NCBI RefSeq assembly: GCF_017918235.1
Contig: NC_090589.1
Span: forward strand, 1,427,501-1,491,500
Direction: 5' to 3'
Source: Porcisia hertigi
Taxonomy: Eukaryota > Euglenozoa > Kinetoplastea > Trypanosomatida > Trypanosomatidae
Length of the DNA stretch: 64,000 nt
Of the stretch, positions 41,088-51,739 are shown in pieces. Numbering within the stretch: the stretch's first letter is position 1; every line of letters begins with the position of its first letter. Made by a program: the position numbers and the translations under genes. The notes under the pieces were generated by a model. It was not told the origin of the DNA. It ran no database searches and worked only from the letters and a program-made list of their open reading frames with translations.

Positions 41088-43348
41088 GATGCAAAAATTC
41101 TACAGCGTCGCCAACCGCACCGACACAACCGCGGGCTCACAGCAGTGGGGGAAGCGAACGGGCAGTAGAAATATCCAGACTTGTGTTCGTCACTACAGGA
41201 CACACGAACGAGTGATCTTCATGCTTTTTTTTTTGCCCCCACCCCTTCTCTCTTCTCTGTGTCCTTTTGTTTTTTCACCTCACCTGAGTGGCGTGCACGA
41301 GCTCGCAGAGTAGGGACGTTGCAGTACTTGACAGTTCTAATGGGCCACATCCCTTGCCTGGATCAAGGGGGTCTTTGCCCGTAGCGCAGCGGCTGCTTCA
41401 TCTCATACTCAACTTCGCACGCTCGCTCGCTCGCTCAGGCATTCAGACGCATCTTTAGTGATTAGGGAGTTGTTAACTGTAGCATAGTAAAAAAAAAAGC
41501 GTACGCAGAAGTGCACACAAAACTGCAGCTCGCCAATAAGCGCAAAACACGAAGCCTGAAAGCCATAGAGAGCGTCTGGGATGCCTCTACGCGAGGCTTC
41601 GCGAAGATAGGGAGGCTAAAAGGTAAAGAAAGCGAAAGAATACGCAATGCCGCAGCGTCGCCCAGAAGGCGCCGACGTCGACGCTCTTCTCGAAATAATG
41701 AGTCAGCCTTCAGAGTGCATCTGAGTGCCATCTTCAGAACACATTACATTGGCTGTGTTCGTTCTCGACGGCAACGACACTCTTTCCACTCTGACACCGG
41801 GTCGCACCTTTTTGACCTTGCGGTGAAATATTTGAAAAAAAGGATGCAAAATTGCCTTCTCCTTCTTTCTCGATGTGCTCCCGCTCTATACTTCCCGTAT
41901 TGCCTGTTTCCCCTCTTGACTCCCCTTTCTTCCATCTTTGCGTTTCGCTTTTCTTCTGTTCCTTCGACCTTTTTTTGTTTTTGAACCATCCCCGCACACC
42001 TCCGTTTCAATCCCTTCCCCACAGACACACACACACACACACATACACTTTAGTGGGGCAGCGAATATCCCGCCACCTGCTCGCCGGGTGCGGTTCTGGG
42101 GTCCTGGTATCGATGTACAGGCGTTGGATGGCGCTGTGCTCAAGAGACATTAACTGGTGACCATGTTGTGAACCGACCCAGTATCAATTTGGTCGTGGGG
42201 TCCGCAAATATACGCGGCTCCAGCTCGAGTGTCGCGTGCATCTGCTGCGGTGCGCTCAAACTTTGGCGTCGTCCCGGGCGCTGCCCGCGCCCGTATACCG
42301 GTGCAAGTGCAGTGAACCAAGCGACGCCAAGCGGTGTTGGTGGGCCCAGTTTCTCAGCCGCCCCTCTCCCCCCTCCCCCACCCGGCATGCACGTAGCCGA
42401 TGCGTTGCTGTCGTCGGCTACATGGCAAGCAGCAGCAGCAGCAGCGTCTTCTCTGGAGCAGGGCGCTTGGCGCGCGGGTCGCTTGGGTGAGGGAGGGCGG
42501 GGACGGGGAGGGGGGGGGAGCGTGCCGTGCACCGCCCGTCTGCCTGCCTGCCTGGCGCCGATCGCGCACAGCACGTGCCCGGAGAAGGCGGGAAACAAAA
42601 AAAAACGAGAGGAGGGGTCAGCAAACACCGGCATGTCCTGATTGGACTAGCCACATCTCATTTCAGACGACCCGGACGTAGACGCACCGCAGCAGAGACG
42701 GACGAGCTGTGGCTGGGCGCGTAATGTAGCTAGGTCTTTTGTGTGCCTCGCTTTGATGCAGTACGAAAAAAAAATAACATGTCTGCACTTTCACAGCGAT
42801 TTTTTGCCGTGTGAATGCCGCGTCGCTGTCGTTTTTTCCGCGCCTCTCTTCATTTCTTGCATCTGTACACTCGCCTCTACCTTCTTCCCTTTTTCTGATT
42901 TCACGTTGAACCTCACATCCTATATTTGCGTTGCGAAGCCTGGGCGTGTTGGCAAGTACCGTTGCGCGTTGTGCTCCTTTTGTGTGAGAGCTTAGTGCCG
43001 GCATTGCCGTGGTGCCTGGTTCCGTGTTTGTCCTCCCTGCCGGTAGATAGACAGCGCTTGTGCTCTTGGTCGGCAGTGTTTATTTTTGCGACACCAAGTA
43101 GGGTGTTTGCTCTCTCCTCGATTTCTCTTTAGGGTGTGCGAGGTGCGAACGTATGCGTGTATCGACTGACTAGTTCGTAGCCGCGCGACTCTTCTGAGTA
43201 AGAAGATCGTGTGCTCGAGAGCGAGTAACCTCATTTGGCTGTCGTGGGCTTTATCACGACTTCTCGAGAGCGTTTGTAGAGGTGCCAAATACGAATATAT
43301 TTATTCATATATATTTTTGTAGCGTGGACGTCGGTGTTAGTGGTCATC
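41088..43348. other. 2.3-kb spacer holding a dispersed repeat
   Basis: No gene is seen. It contains a short (CTCG)n-like run at 41418-41440, and the repeat copy at about 42019-42728. An AT-rich patch lies at 43290-43320, just before the next gene; I cannot place its acceptor with confidence. Confidence 0.5.
42019..42728 (+). mobile_element. dispersed repeat, copy with shortened left end
   Basis: From its CA microsatellite (about 42019-42042) to GCGCGTAATGTA it matches the 49.9-kb copy almost base for base over ~700 bp, in the same orientation. It lacks the ~55-bp segment with GATGTCCGGCAGTAGT that lies left of the CA tract in the other two long copies: the bases left of 42019 are unrelated. 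On the right it shares only the bases up to TAATGTA. It has a few private changes, for example in the CAG-rich part. This looks like a 5'-shortened or microsatellite-anchored insertion. Confidence 0.75.
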
Positions 43349-44515
43349 ATGACAATGCAGCCAATTTCTATTCACTATCAGCATATGGAGGAGTGGCTGG
43401 AAGATCGAAGGTCTGTTTTTTCTCGGATGCACGGAATGGCGTACGCGAGGCTCTTGTCCATTGCTCCTCGCCTTGTGGAAGTGGCGCAGTACGACATCCC
43501 CGCCCTCGAGAAACACCTAAAGAAGAACGAGACTGCCATAAAGGAGTGTCGCCGCGTCTGCGAGGAGGCGCAGCGAAAACAGCTCAAGCTGTGGGAGAAG
43601 CGGAGCGCTCTGCTGAGCGAGTACGGAATGGAGCTCGATGCTACTGAAGGGGCAAATGACGTCGCCTCCGCGGTCGATCAGCGTGTCGGCGAGGCGTGCG
43701 TACACATCAACTCCGCTTTCCAAGCGTACATTTGCTCCCATATGAAGACCTTCAGGGATGTCTACAACGCACTCTTGGGAAAAACTGCGGCCGGCTACTA
43801 TGGCACCGACCCATTCTCTTTCCACTTCCCTTGGCACCATCGTGCTCTTGGTGAGGCAGAGTATAACCCCGCTGGTGCCTTGTCTGAGGCTATTGGCGCC
43901 GATGGTGAAGAGACCGATGCGTCAGGGCCTTGCATCGACTGGGGTGACGGCGACGACGAGGTGGCGGGGGCGCCTGCGGCGTTACCGGAGGCCGTTGTGG
44001 AGGTTAATTGGGATACTGCAGAAATGGAGGTCCACTCAGGGGAATACGATGGTCTTCCAGTAGCAGATGGAGTGCACTTCTCGATCGATCTCGCGTCTGC
44101 AAGACATCGCGTCAACGTAATCGCGGAGTTGGAGGCGGCATTATGTTTCTGCCGTGAGCGGGGCTCCGCAGATTTAATGGAGTGTGCGAAGGAGGGAGAG
44201 AGCTTACACAGTTTGCTTTCAAACTCCAAAGAGTGCGAGCTCGCGCGGATGAAGGAGAACTACCGCACGAGGGCCAACTTTGTCGATCGAATTGACCGAT
44301 TCGCGGAGCAAATCGTGGTTACCCAAAGGCGTTCCTCGATGCACCAGACCAAGATGCGCGATGCCGAAGACGAACTAGAGAAGTTAAAGACGCGATACGA
44401 TGAACTGCTGTCACGACTGAGAGGTATGCGGGACGAGACGCTCACACATCTAAGGCAAATGTTCCCAGAACGCGAGATCCTCATCCTCGGTGATCTAAAC
44501 AAGTATCTGACGTAA
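43349..44515 (+). CDS. C53/CDK5RAP3-like protein (UFMylation and ER-phagy)
   Basis: The protein has 388 residues. The N-terminus (ISIHYQHMEEWLEDRR, then an Ala-rich helix and IPALEKHLKKNETAIKECRR) and the C-terminal coiled coil (about 300-375) match the layout of CDK5RAP3/C53/LZAP. The strongest clue is the disordered middle (about 180-235), which contains IDWG at 196-199 followed by acidic residues, the shuffled ATG8-interacting motif typical of C53, and a second EVNWDTAEMEV stretch. C53 binds UFL1 and DDRGK1 and acts in ribosome UFMylation and ER-phagy in plants and animals. Leishmania has a UFM1 system. The protein is shorter than the human one (about 506). The codon 15 bases upstream in frame is GTG, so ATG 43349 is used; Met3 at 43355 is the alternative. 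Confidence 0.83.
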   Translation: MTMQPISIHYQHMEEWLEDRRSVFSRMHGMAYARLLSIAPRLVEVAQYDIPALEKHLKKNETAIKECRRVCEEAQRKQLKLWEKRSALLSEYGMELDATEGANDVASAVDQRVGEACVHINSAFQAYICSHMKTFRDVYNALLGKTAAGYYGTDPFSFHFPWHHRALGEAEYNPAGALSEAIGADGEETDASGPCIDWGDGDDEVAGAPAALPEAVVEVNWDTAEMEVHSGEYDGLPVADGVHFSIDLASARHRVNVIAELEAALCFCRERGSADLMECAKEGESLHSLLSNSKECELARMKENYRTRANFVDRIDRFAEQIVVTQRRSSMHQTKMRDAEDELEKLKTRYDELLSRLRGMRDETLTHLRQMFPEREILILGDLNKYLT

Positions 44516-45417
44516 TGTGCCATTACGTCATCAACGCGTTTTTCTCTTGAATTGGAAGTGTGTTTGTGTGCGATGTGCGCCGCTTCTGCCCCTGACGTGG
44601 CGCTTCTTTATGAGTGACGGTGTTTCGGACACTACATCATTTACTCGCGACATGCGGTTCCGCAGCCTGGGGATTCAGCACCACCTCCTCAAGTTTACAT
44701 GAGTGCAGCCCTCCTCTTCTTTCACATGCCGATTCGTTTGTGCGAAGGCCCAATACCTACACTTTTCAACACGGTGATATGGGCCGCCCACCACCACCAC
44801 CATCCCTCATCAAACCGAGAGAGGACACGGATGGCTATTCTCCCTTCCTCCCCACGAGGTTAATCGATTTTTTCTTTCTCACTCCTTAGTGTGCGCCTCA
44901 CAGTCCGGCTTCCCAGTAAACTCTTTGCAATTCTTCTCGCAGCATGCGCATCTGTGTTGGCCCCTCTGATGTTCATTACATTTTCTTCGTGGCTGCGAGA
45001 TACCTTTCTGCTGTGCGGTTGCCAAGGCTTTCTCTTTAACACGCTACCTTTGTCACATTGGTCTCCCTCGACCAGTGAGCGTTACTAGGGCTTTGATGTC
45101 GTTATCACACCAAGTCTGTGCATCTGCGCGCACGTCGTCTTTCCTTCAACTGTCCCTCCGCATCCGACTCACCACAGGAGACCTACGTTCTCCTCGTACT
45201 TAACTTTTTTTTTCCTGTAAGCACGCCGTCTCTCCTCGCCGCACGTTCACCACACCCACGTTGCGTGCAGCAGTGTTGTAGCTGCTCTCTTTCTATCACG
45301 CACCGCTTTACCCGTATCTCGTGAATTCCCATCTCCGTCATACTCGCTCGTGGCTTTGCGGGGTCGCGGCCACCCTGGTAAGCTCTTTTCCCTGGGGTGA
45401 TTCTGCGCACTGAGACG
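44516..45417. other. spacer before the proline-rich hypothetical
   Basis: No gene is seen. A T run at about 45204-45214 followed by AG at 45220-45221 is the likely acceptor for the next gene, leader about 195 nt. Confidence 0.5.
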
Positions 45418-46503
45418 ATGGAGGGGTCGAGGAAGTATGAGGATGCCGCCGTGCGCGGCATCACACGCCATCATGTCTGGAAGAGCAGGACCAGCGATCT
45501 CACCGTGATCAACCTCAGGGACCCGACTGAGGTGCTGAGGATCTGGGAGCCACCGGCGGTATCACCCGTGGCTGAAACGAAGCAGGCGATTGCCGCTCCC
45601 TTGCCGCCGGCCCGACCGCAGACCGCAAAGCAGGAGGGACTCAATGCCCTTTTGGCAAAACTGCAGCTTTCTCGATCATCGCAAGAGTCTTTGTCGCTTG
45701 CGCCACATCCCCTCTCCAACTCCGTTCACTCCGCTCTACCTAGCGGGACAGAGCGTCCAGCGCTGCCGTCGACGGCCCGTGTCCCTCCTCCGGCCGCCGC
45801 GCCGTCCCCGACTGTGGTGAACCCGGAGGCAAGCGATCCCTTGTTTCCTGACCCTAAGGAGTCCTCACCGAGTGCTTCCGGTCAGTTCGAGTTCATCACA
45901 GGCACGAACATACCTGGTCAGGGGGTTGTGAAGAGCACTGAGGCCATGGATGAGTCATCCAGCATGGCCCTCTTCCACGATCCGCTCTGGGGCGGCGCGC
46001 TGGACGCGTTCACGATGTTGCCGTCCTCAAAGCCATCCCCGAAGCCTCAGCTTCACGCGTCTCTGTCAGAGCTCTACGCCAGCGCTGCTTCCAACAGCGC
46101 CAACGCGTTTGCATCGCCGCCGGCGCCGGTGCCACAGCCGGTGCCTCAGCCTCAACTAGTGGCATCTCCTCCCCTTCCCACAGTGACCGCCAGTCCAATG
46201 CCGACAGCGATGGCACATTCGATAATGCCAATGATGGGCGGTCTTGTCCAGGCGTCTAGTCCGCCTCAAATAAACACTCAATACCCCATGTACACAATGC
46301 CCGTTCAGTACATGACACAACAACCGCAGTTCCCCACAGGGATGGTGTACAATGTGTCACATTTTTTCCCTTACGGCGCGACTCCAATGATGCTGGCGCA
46401 GCCTCAGCATATTCCGCCCGGCTATGCGATACCCGCCGCTGCAATGATGCGGCCCGGCACAAATGTAAAGGCAATGCCTTTTGTACCGGGCAACACAATG
46501 TGA
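45418..46503 (+). CDS. proline-rich low-complexity hypothetical protein
   Basis: The protein has 361 residues and I do not recognise the family. Only the first 55 residues look ordered (MEGSRKYEDAAVRGITRHH, then LTVINLRDPTEVLRIWEPP). A short helix-like segment follows at about 78-92 (EGLNALLAKLQLSRS). The rest is Pro/Ser/Ala-rich, and the final 90 residues are rich in Met, Pro, Gln and Tyr (for example NTQYPMYTMPVQYMTQQPQ), a composition seen in RNA-granule and RNA-binding-associated proteins. Codon use agrees with neighbouring genes. The frame runs upstream to a GTG but the first ATG is at 45418. A role in mRNA metabolism is only a guess from composition. Confidence 0.8.
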   Translation: MEGSRKYEDAAVRGITRHHVWKSRTSDLTVINLRDPTEVLRIWEPPAVSPVAETKQAIAAPLPPARPQTAKQEGLNALLAKLQLSRSSQESLSLAPHPLSNSVHSALPSGTERPALPSTARVPPPAAAPSPTVVNPEASDPLFPDPKESSPSASGQFEFITGTNIPGQGVVKSTEAMDESSSMALFHDPLWGGALDAFTMLPSSKPSPKPQLHASLSELYASAASNSANAFASPPAPVPQPVPQPQLVASPPLPTVTASPMPTAMAHSIMPMMGGLVQASSPPQINTQYPMYTMPVQYMTQQPQFPTGMVYNVSHFFPYGATPMMLAQPQHIPPGYAIPAAAMMRPGTNVKAMPFVPGNTM

Positions 46504-48449
46504 AAGGAACAGCAGTGGCTGTGTCTCACGCACGCTCATCATCACACTTGGCGGACTCTGGCCAGGGCGGACAATGAAGTGCTGTGCAGCTACACGTTTG
46601 CTGCCTACGGACACAGAACGGACAGGCTGCGGCAAGGCTCGTTCTCTGCGTGTTAATCTTTGCTCGCGACTGTTTCTTTTGTGTGCTTTTTACTCTTTAT
46701 TTTCTTTCCCTTCTCATTTGCGCTCTTTCCCCAGACGCCCTCTTTGTCGTTTTCCTTTTGTTTCTTCAGTTGTCTCTCCATCTTTTTTTTGTTTTATGGA
46801 CGTCATTCTTGTTTTGTTTGCTTTTGCCCCCCCCCTTCCCCCCCGATGGCTCCTCTCCCCCCATCACCGTTTTGCCATCACGAATGCCGGCCCGTGACTA
46901 CCCTGTCCAGGACTTCTACTCCCAGGGCGGATGGACGGCTTCAAATCAGTCTATCCCCGTGTGAGCATATTCTACTCCCACAACGCTGGCAAATGGGAAA
47001 CCGCAAGCAGCAAGAAGGTAAGTAATGACGACTGTATTGTACTCGTGTGCCGTGAACGGTGTTGGTATTCACTTTTTTTCCCCCACTTCTCGTTTACCAG
47101 GTGCCTTCCGTTTTTTTTTGTTTCTCCGGTGTACGATACTCAACTGTGTCTGCACAGACACCTCTCTCGTTGGACAACAAAATGGAGACGCATATGAGTG
47201 CAACAAAGGACTTCACGCCCGTCAAAAAAAGGAAAGAATGTGCAATGACAAGTCGTGTGCGCATGTGTACGGGTTCGTGGGTGTATATTGTTGTGCTTCA
47301 CATACACAGACACTAACAGTCGTGCGCACGCACACAAGCGAACTCATCCCTTGTGTGCGCGTCTTTTCTCCATCTTTTTTTTTTCGCGTTCTTCGTGCAC
47401 AGGGAAACAAGCCACGGCAAAAAAAAAACCCGAAGTGGATAGAAGGCCAGAGAGCAGCCCGAAAGGCTTGGTGCTTCATGCATCTTTGCTGCCGTGTGAC
47501 GTACCTCTGGAGACATGAATCTGAAGTCTCTTACCGCCCCACCCACTCAGCGGTGCGGCTGAGGACTTTGAAGACGTTTCTTCGTAGTTTTAAGGCATCG
47601 CAAAGGAAACACAAAAAAAACTCTTCGCCTTCGTCTTGTCAGTTGTTTCTTCTTTTTATTGTATTGTTGGTAATATTACCAAACAATCAAGAGCATCTCC
47701 CATAGAGGGAGACGTGCAGCAGGCGTGCAGTTTTTGTCGCACGCTTGCCCGAAGCTGGTGGGGAGGGGGAGGGTATAGAGGCAGGGGGGGGGGCGGTAGA
47801 GCAAAAAGTCTTCACAGCAGCCGTAAAGTAGATTTAATGTCACCGCCTTTTCCTATCAGGTTTTTCTCTGCTCGCCTCTCGGAAACACTGTGCGAGTCCT
47901 CCCCCCCTCCTATATCACAAAACCTTCTGCAACAGTTGCCAGCAGCTGCATTCACTCCCCAAAAGCTTTAATTCCCAGCTGGGAGAGTTGCCGTCTCCTT
48001 CTCTCAGTAGTGACCAAAGGCGCAGGTGAAGTGTGTCGCCACTTGAACTTACTGTATTTTTTTTCTACTGACGGACTCCTCCACAGTACTCTCTTTTTCT
48101 GTTGTTCCAGTTGTGTGGATCTCGGGTCTCTCACTTGATGATTGTCGACTCCCCCACCCCTCTTTCTCTCTCCTCCTCCACTTGCTTCACATTTGCTTCT
48201 GGTCGGCTCACACGCATCTTTTGCTCTACTTGCTTGCCGGACACATACCTCACGTACCAAAAAAAAATATCACACATTCGAACTCGCCCTGACAGAAGAG
48301 TGTGTGTGTTTTTGTGAAGGACTTTGTATTCATTTTATCTCTTTGTCTGTCAGATAAGAGAAGGGGACACTAATACTGTTTTATTTTATTTTTATAGCAC
48401 GTGAGATCCTCATTGGCTGACAAAAAAGGCTACTGCATCTAGGGCCACC
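46504..48449. other. 1.9-kb spacer with a coding-like fragment
   Basis: No firm gene is seen. A 26-codon open frame at 46884-46964 has gene-like codon use and is described in the findings. A 226-codon frame at 47025-47705 starts with ATG but is poor in bias and reads simple sequence. Pyrimidine and T/A-rich DNA at 48380-48394 with AG at 48396-48397 is the likely acceptor of the cyclin gene. Confidence 0.45.
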
Positions 48450-49160
48450 ATGTCTTCGCGTACGTGCGCGTCCAAGACGCCGGCACAGGCTCGCTTAGCC
48501 GAGGTCGTAGCGGCCTATATTAAGCATCTGATGGATCTGCAGGCGTCTGGCAGCGACCAGGCCTCTCTAGACGACGTCATGATCCCTTCGCCAAGCGACA
48601 AGTATCCCTCGCACGACTTCTTCTGCGCAATACACACCCCACCCATTTCACTGGAGAGTTACACGCATCGACTAGTGACTTACATGCACTGCTCACCTGA
48701 GTCATTCGTGTTCGCCGTGGCCTACCTGCGGCGCCTAGTGCTTAGCGGATTCCCGGTGCACATGCGCTCTGTTCATCGACTGCTGCTAACAGCTGTCTTG
48801 GTAGCCCTCAAATGTCGCGACGACCTGTGTTATCACATAAGCTTCTACGCCGAAGTAGGTGGTGTCACCCCAAAGGATTTGCGCACAATGGAGATCCGCT
48901 TTCTGTCCGACCTCATCCACTTTGAAAGCGGGATCTCTCTAGAGGATTATCACACCGTCATGGAGGACATCACGCGAGTGACTTCACGACGCGTGATTGT
49001 GAAAAGTATAAGCAACGATTCGGGGTTGTGCAGCCCATGCGGCGTCTCGGCAAGTTCTTCCGCTGCCTCTAGCCCGAGCAATCTCAGCTGCCCAGGGGGA
49101 AAGAGTGCCGCGTTCGCACCCTTGTGGACTAGCGAGTGCGAGCTGTTTTGGGGTCGCTAG
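48450..49160 (+). CDS. PHO80/P-type cyclin
   Basis: The protein has 236 residues. Residues about 60-160 form a cyclin box of the PHO80 type: PISLESYTHRLVTYMHCSPESFVFAVAYLRRLV, then MRSVHRLLLTAVLVALKCRDDLCYHISFYAEVGGVTPKDLRTMEIRFLSDLIHFESGIS. Trypanosomatid PHO80-like cyclins (the CYC2 and CYC4 types among them) partner cdc2-related kinases and set G1 progression or nutrient responses. The C-terminal 55 residues are Ser-rich and probably disordered. It starts at the ATG 53 nt after a predicted acceptor AG at 48396-48397; the preceding GCCACC context is a good one. The partner kinase cannot be told from the sequence. Confidence 0.92.
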   Translation: MSSRTCASKTPAQARLAEVVAAYIKHLMDLQASGSDQASLDDVMIPSPSDKYPSHDFFCAIHTPPISLESYTHRLVTYMHCSPESFVFAVAYLRRLVLSGFPVHMRSVHRLLLTAVLVALKCRDDLCYHISFYAEVGGVTPKDLRTMEIRFLSDLIHFESGISLEDYHTVMEDITRVTSRRVIVKSISNDSGLCSPCGVSASSSAASSPSNLSCPGGKSAAFAPLWTSECELFWGR

Positions 49161-49856
49161 GCTTTTCGTCTCTCTTCCTCGCGCTGCAGAAAGAGCTGCC
49201 GGCACACTCCCACGTGAAGCGCAGAGAATAGAGGCATGTCGTTGAAAGGATTCACTGAAGAGGTCTAGCTGAGGAAGTGTCAAAGTCTGTGTCACTGCAA
49301 ACGGTACCAACGCGAAAAGAATGTCAAGGAGACGAAACACCTGATGCTCTGTGCTGCTAAGGTTCTTTACTTTTGAATTTTATTTTACTTTCTGTGGAGT
49401 GACTGCACAAAAAGGAGGACGAGCGGAGGCCGGAGGTCGAAAAGTGGCAGCGACAACAACGAAGTGGGGCATGCCAGGTATCCGAGCAGTAAGAATTTTC
49501 GTGCTCATTTTTGTTTTGTTGTCGTTGTGGTGCTTTGACAGGTACGCGCCACTCTTTTCATCTCCCGTCTCATCTCCATGAACGAAAAGCAGCTAACCCC
49601 CCTCCCCCTCCCCTCCCCCCCTCATCCCTAACCGTAAACCCTTAGTCTTTCACTAATGTTCTTCGCCTCATTTCTCTAATTACGTATGGTATTATGCGAT
49701 TGTTTTCTATGTTCCTGACACGTCGTTTGTAGCTCGCTGCCGCTTTCCTCTCACATCTTCTTTTCGGTACTTTTTATGGTTGAGTGTTTTTGTCTTTCTC
49801 ACCCCCCCTTCCCGTCAACAGTATTTGTTGTTTTCCAGGTTTTCCTGTTCTGTTCT

Positions 49857-50618
49857 TGTGATGCTGGTCGCTTCACCGTGATGTCCGGCAGTAGTGTCAC
49901 CTCCGCCACACGCGCACACACACACACTTTAGTGGGGCAGCGAATATCCCGCCACCTGCTCGCCGGGTGCGGTTCTGGGGTCCTGGTATCGATGTGCAGG
50001 CGTTGGATGGCGCTGTGCCCAAGAGACATTAACTGGTGACCATGTTGTGAACCGACCCAGTATCAATTTGGTCGTGGGGTCCGCAAATATACGCGGCTCC
50101 AGCTCGAGTGTCGCGTGCATCTGCTGCGGTGCGCTCAAACTTTGGCGTCGTCCCGGGCGCTGCCCGCGCCCGTATACCGGTGCAAGTGCAGTGAACCAAG
50201 CGACGCCAAGCGGTGTTGGTGGGCCCAGTTTCTCAGCCGCCCCTCTCCCCCCTCCCCCACCCGGCATGCACGTAGCCGATGCGTTGCTGTCGTCGGCTGC
50301 ATGGCAAGCAGCAGCAGCACCAGCGTCTGCTCTGGAGCAGGACGCTTGGCGCGCGGGTCGCTTGGGTGAGGGAGGGCGGGGACGGGGAGGGGGGGGGAGC
50401 GTGCCGTGCACCGCCCGTCTGCCTGCCTGCCTGGCGCCGATCGCGCACAGCACGTGCCCGGAGAAGGCGGGAAACAAAAAAAAACGAGAGGAGGGGCCGG
50501 TAAACACCGGCATGTCCTGATTGGACTGGCCACATCTCATTTCAGACGACCCGGACGTAGACGCACCGCAGCAGAGACGGACGAGCTGTGGCTGGGCGCG
50601 TAATGTATTTGTTTACTT
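49857..50618 (+). mobile_element. dispersed repeat, near-complete copy
   Basis: This is the reference copy: about 760 bp on the + strand. Order of parts: short unique segment with GATGTCCGGCAGTAGT, CA microsatellite (about 49911-49928), ACTTTAGTGGG, GC-rich body, C/T-rich joint (about 50240-50262), CAG-rich segment, a G-rich block near 50365-50400, an AAACAAAAAAAAACGAGAGG-type purine block, and the end GCGCGTAATGTATTTGTTTACTT, which it shares with the inverted copy at 23.9 kb. Near the right end GCCACA (about 50530) can pair with TGTGGC (about 50588). No conserved open frame spans it. It looks like a non-autonomous repeat; SIDER relationship is possible but unproven. Confidence 0.75.
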
Positions 50619-51494
50619 GATCTTTTTTAAGTGTTGTAACTTTTTGTTTTGTTGTTTCAAGGCAAATGCACACATATATATATATATGTATATACATGTA
50701 TGTGTATTCCCTCCATCTAGCGTAGTCTCTCATAAGAGATAATGGTCCTGGTGGGAATGGCGACATATCCGGAGACGCTACAGGAGTGAAGGTTACCCGC
50801 GGGGAGGGCAGCAAACCCGAGTGTGGAAAAGAAATTGAAGTGTGTGTACCCGGGTGGGGGGAAATAAGCAAGTTCAACCAAACACCCATCACTGGTGTTT
50901 GACACGCTTCGTGATGGATGAACCTGCACATGTCCACGGTGAGGGAAACACGCCTAGAACGATGAGGCTACCTCCAAGACGGGGAAGGAAGGAGGTGCTG
51001 AAGTGCTGATGGCGAGCTGATTCTTCGGTTTCCCCTCGGTTTCTGTTTTCTTGGGCGTTGCCAGTGGTCAAGGGACGCAGCGTGACATCCTCGCTGTCTT
51101 CCAGGGCGCTCTATGATGTCTTCCTTTTCCAGTGTCTCGTGTAACCTTGTGTATACCGCCGCCACCTTTTATTGTTTCGAAGAATATATAGGTATATTTT
51201 CAAATATGTCATGTTTTCTAGATTTTGTGCTAGGACGGCTCCTTTCTCCCTATTTTTGCCATTTAATTTTTTCCATTTTTTCCTCCAAGTGCCTCAGAGT
51301 GGCTCTCTCTCGAAACTCCTGTACATCCTCTTTGCGCTGGTGTTGCTAAAATATATTGCGCGTGTACACACGTTGAGGGGGTACGTGGCTCCTTTCCGCT
51401 TCGCTGACGTGACACTGTCTTTTTTTCCGCCTCGCCCGTCACCCTGCTATGCAGATTCCCGTTTTTCGCTCCCCTCCACCTAATCCCTGATAAA

Positions 51495-51725
51495 ATGAGA
51501 CGCTTCATCGTGGTGTCGTGGTCTGGTACTGCACTCTCCACGGAAGCGGCGCAGCGCGTTGGCGCTTACCGATCTTGGATAATTGCTTTCAGTAACAGCG
51601 TGAGGCAGCTACGACCCATCCAAGTGAGATTGATATGTGCTTACTCGTGCCGACAATGCCATACCCCTGGCATCCTCGAGAAGATGGGTGAGGCGATTAA
51701 CGTGACTGGAGTGCATCCCACTTAA
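51495..51725 (+). CDS. candidate small protein, 76 residues
   Basis: This is an ATG-started frame lying 41 nt after AG at 51453-51454, which itself follows a T/C-rich tract (51419-51447). Third positions are often G or C. The product starts with a basic, hydrophobic stretch (MRRFIVVSWSG) that could be a mitochondrial presequence and contains a CxxC (YSCRQCHTPG) near residue 50. I know no family that it matches. It sits in a 4.4-kb region without another gene, at the position where a gene would be expected. It may still be a chance frame. Confidence 0.33.
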   Translation: MRRFIVVSWSGTALSTEAAQRVGAYRSWIIAFSNSVRQLRPIQVRLICAYSCRQCHTPGILEKMGEAINVTGVHPT

Positions 51726-51739
51726 CCCTTTGATGCCCA

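Noticed and set aside
42140-42641. Frames of 130-200 codons inside the dispersed repeats on both strands
   Set aside because: They differ between copies by shifts and in length, are rich in low-complexity Ala/Ser/Pro, and match no transposon protein.
47016-47102. Possible cis-intron (GTAAGT ... CAG)
   Set aside because: Cis-introns are extremely rare in these organisms and no coding sequence resumes after the CAG.
47025-47705. 226-codon ATG frame between the proline-rich gene and the cyclin gene
   Set aside because: It has weak codon bias, runs through several homopolymers and CA tracts, and has no recognisable segment.
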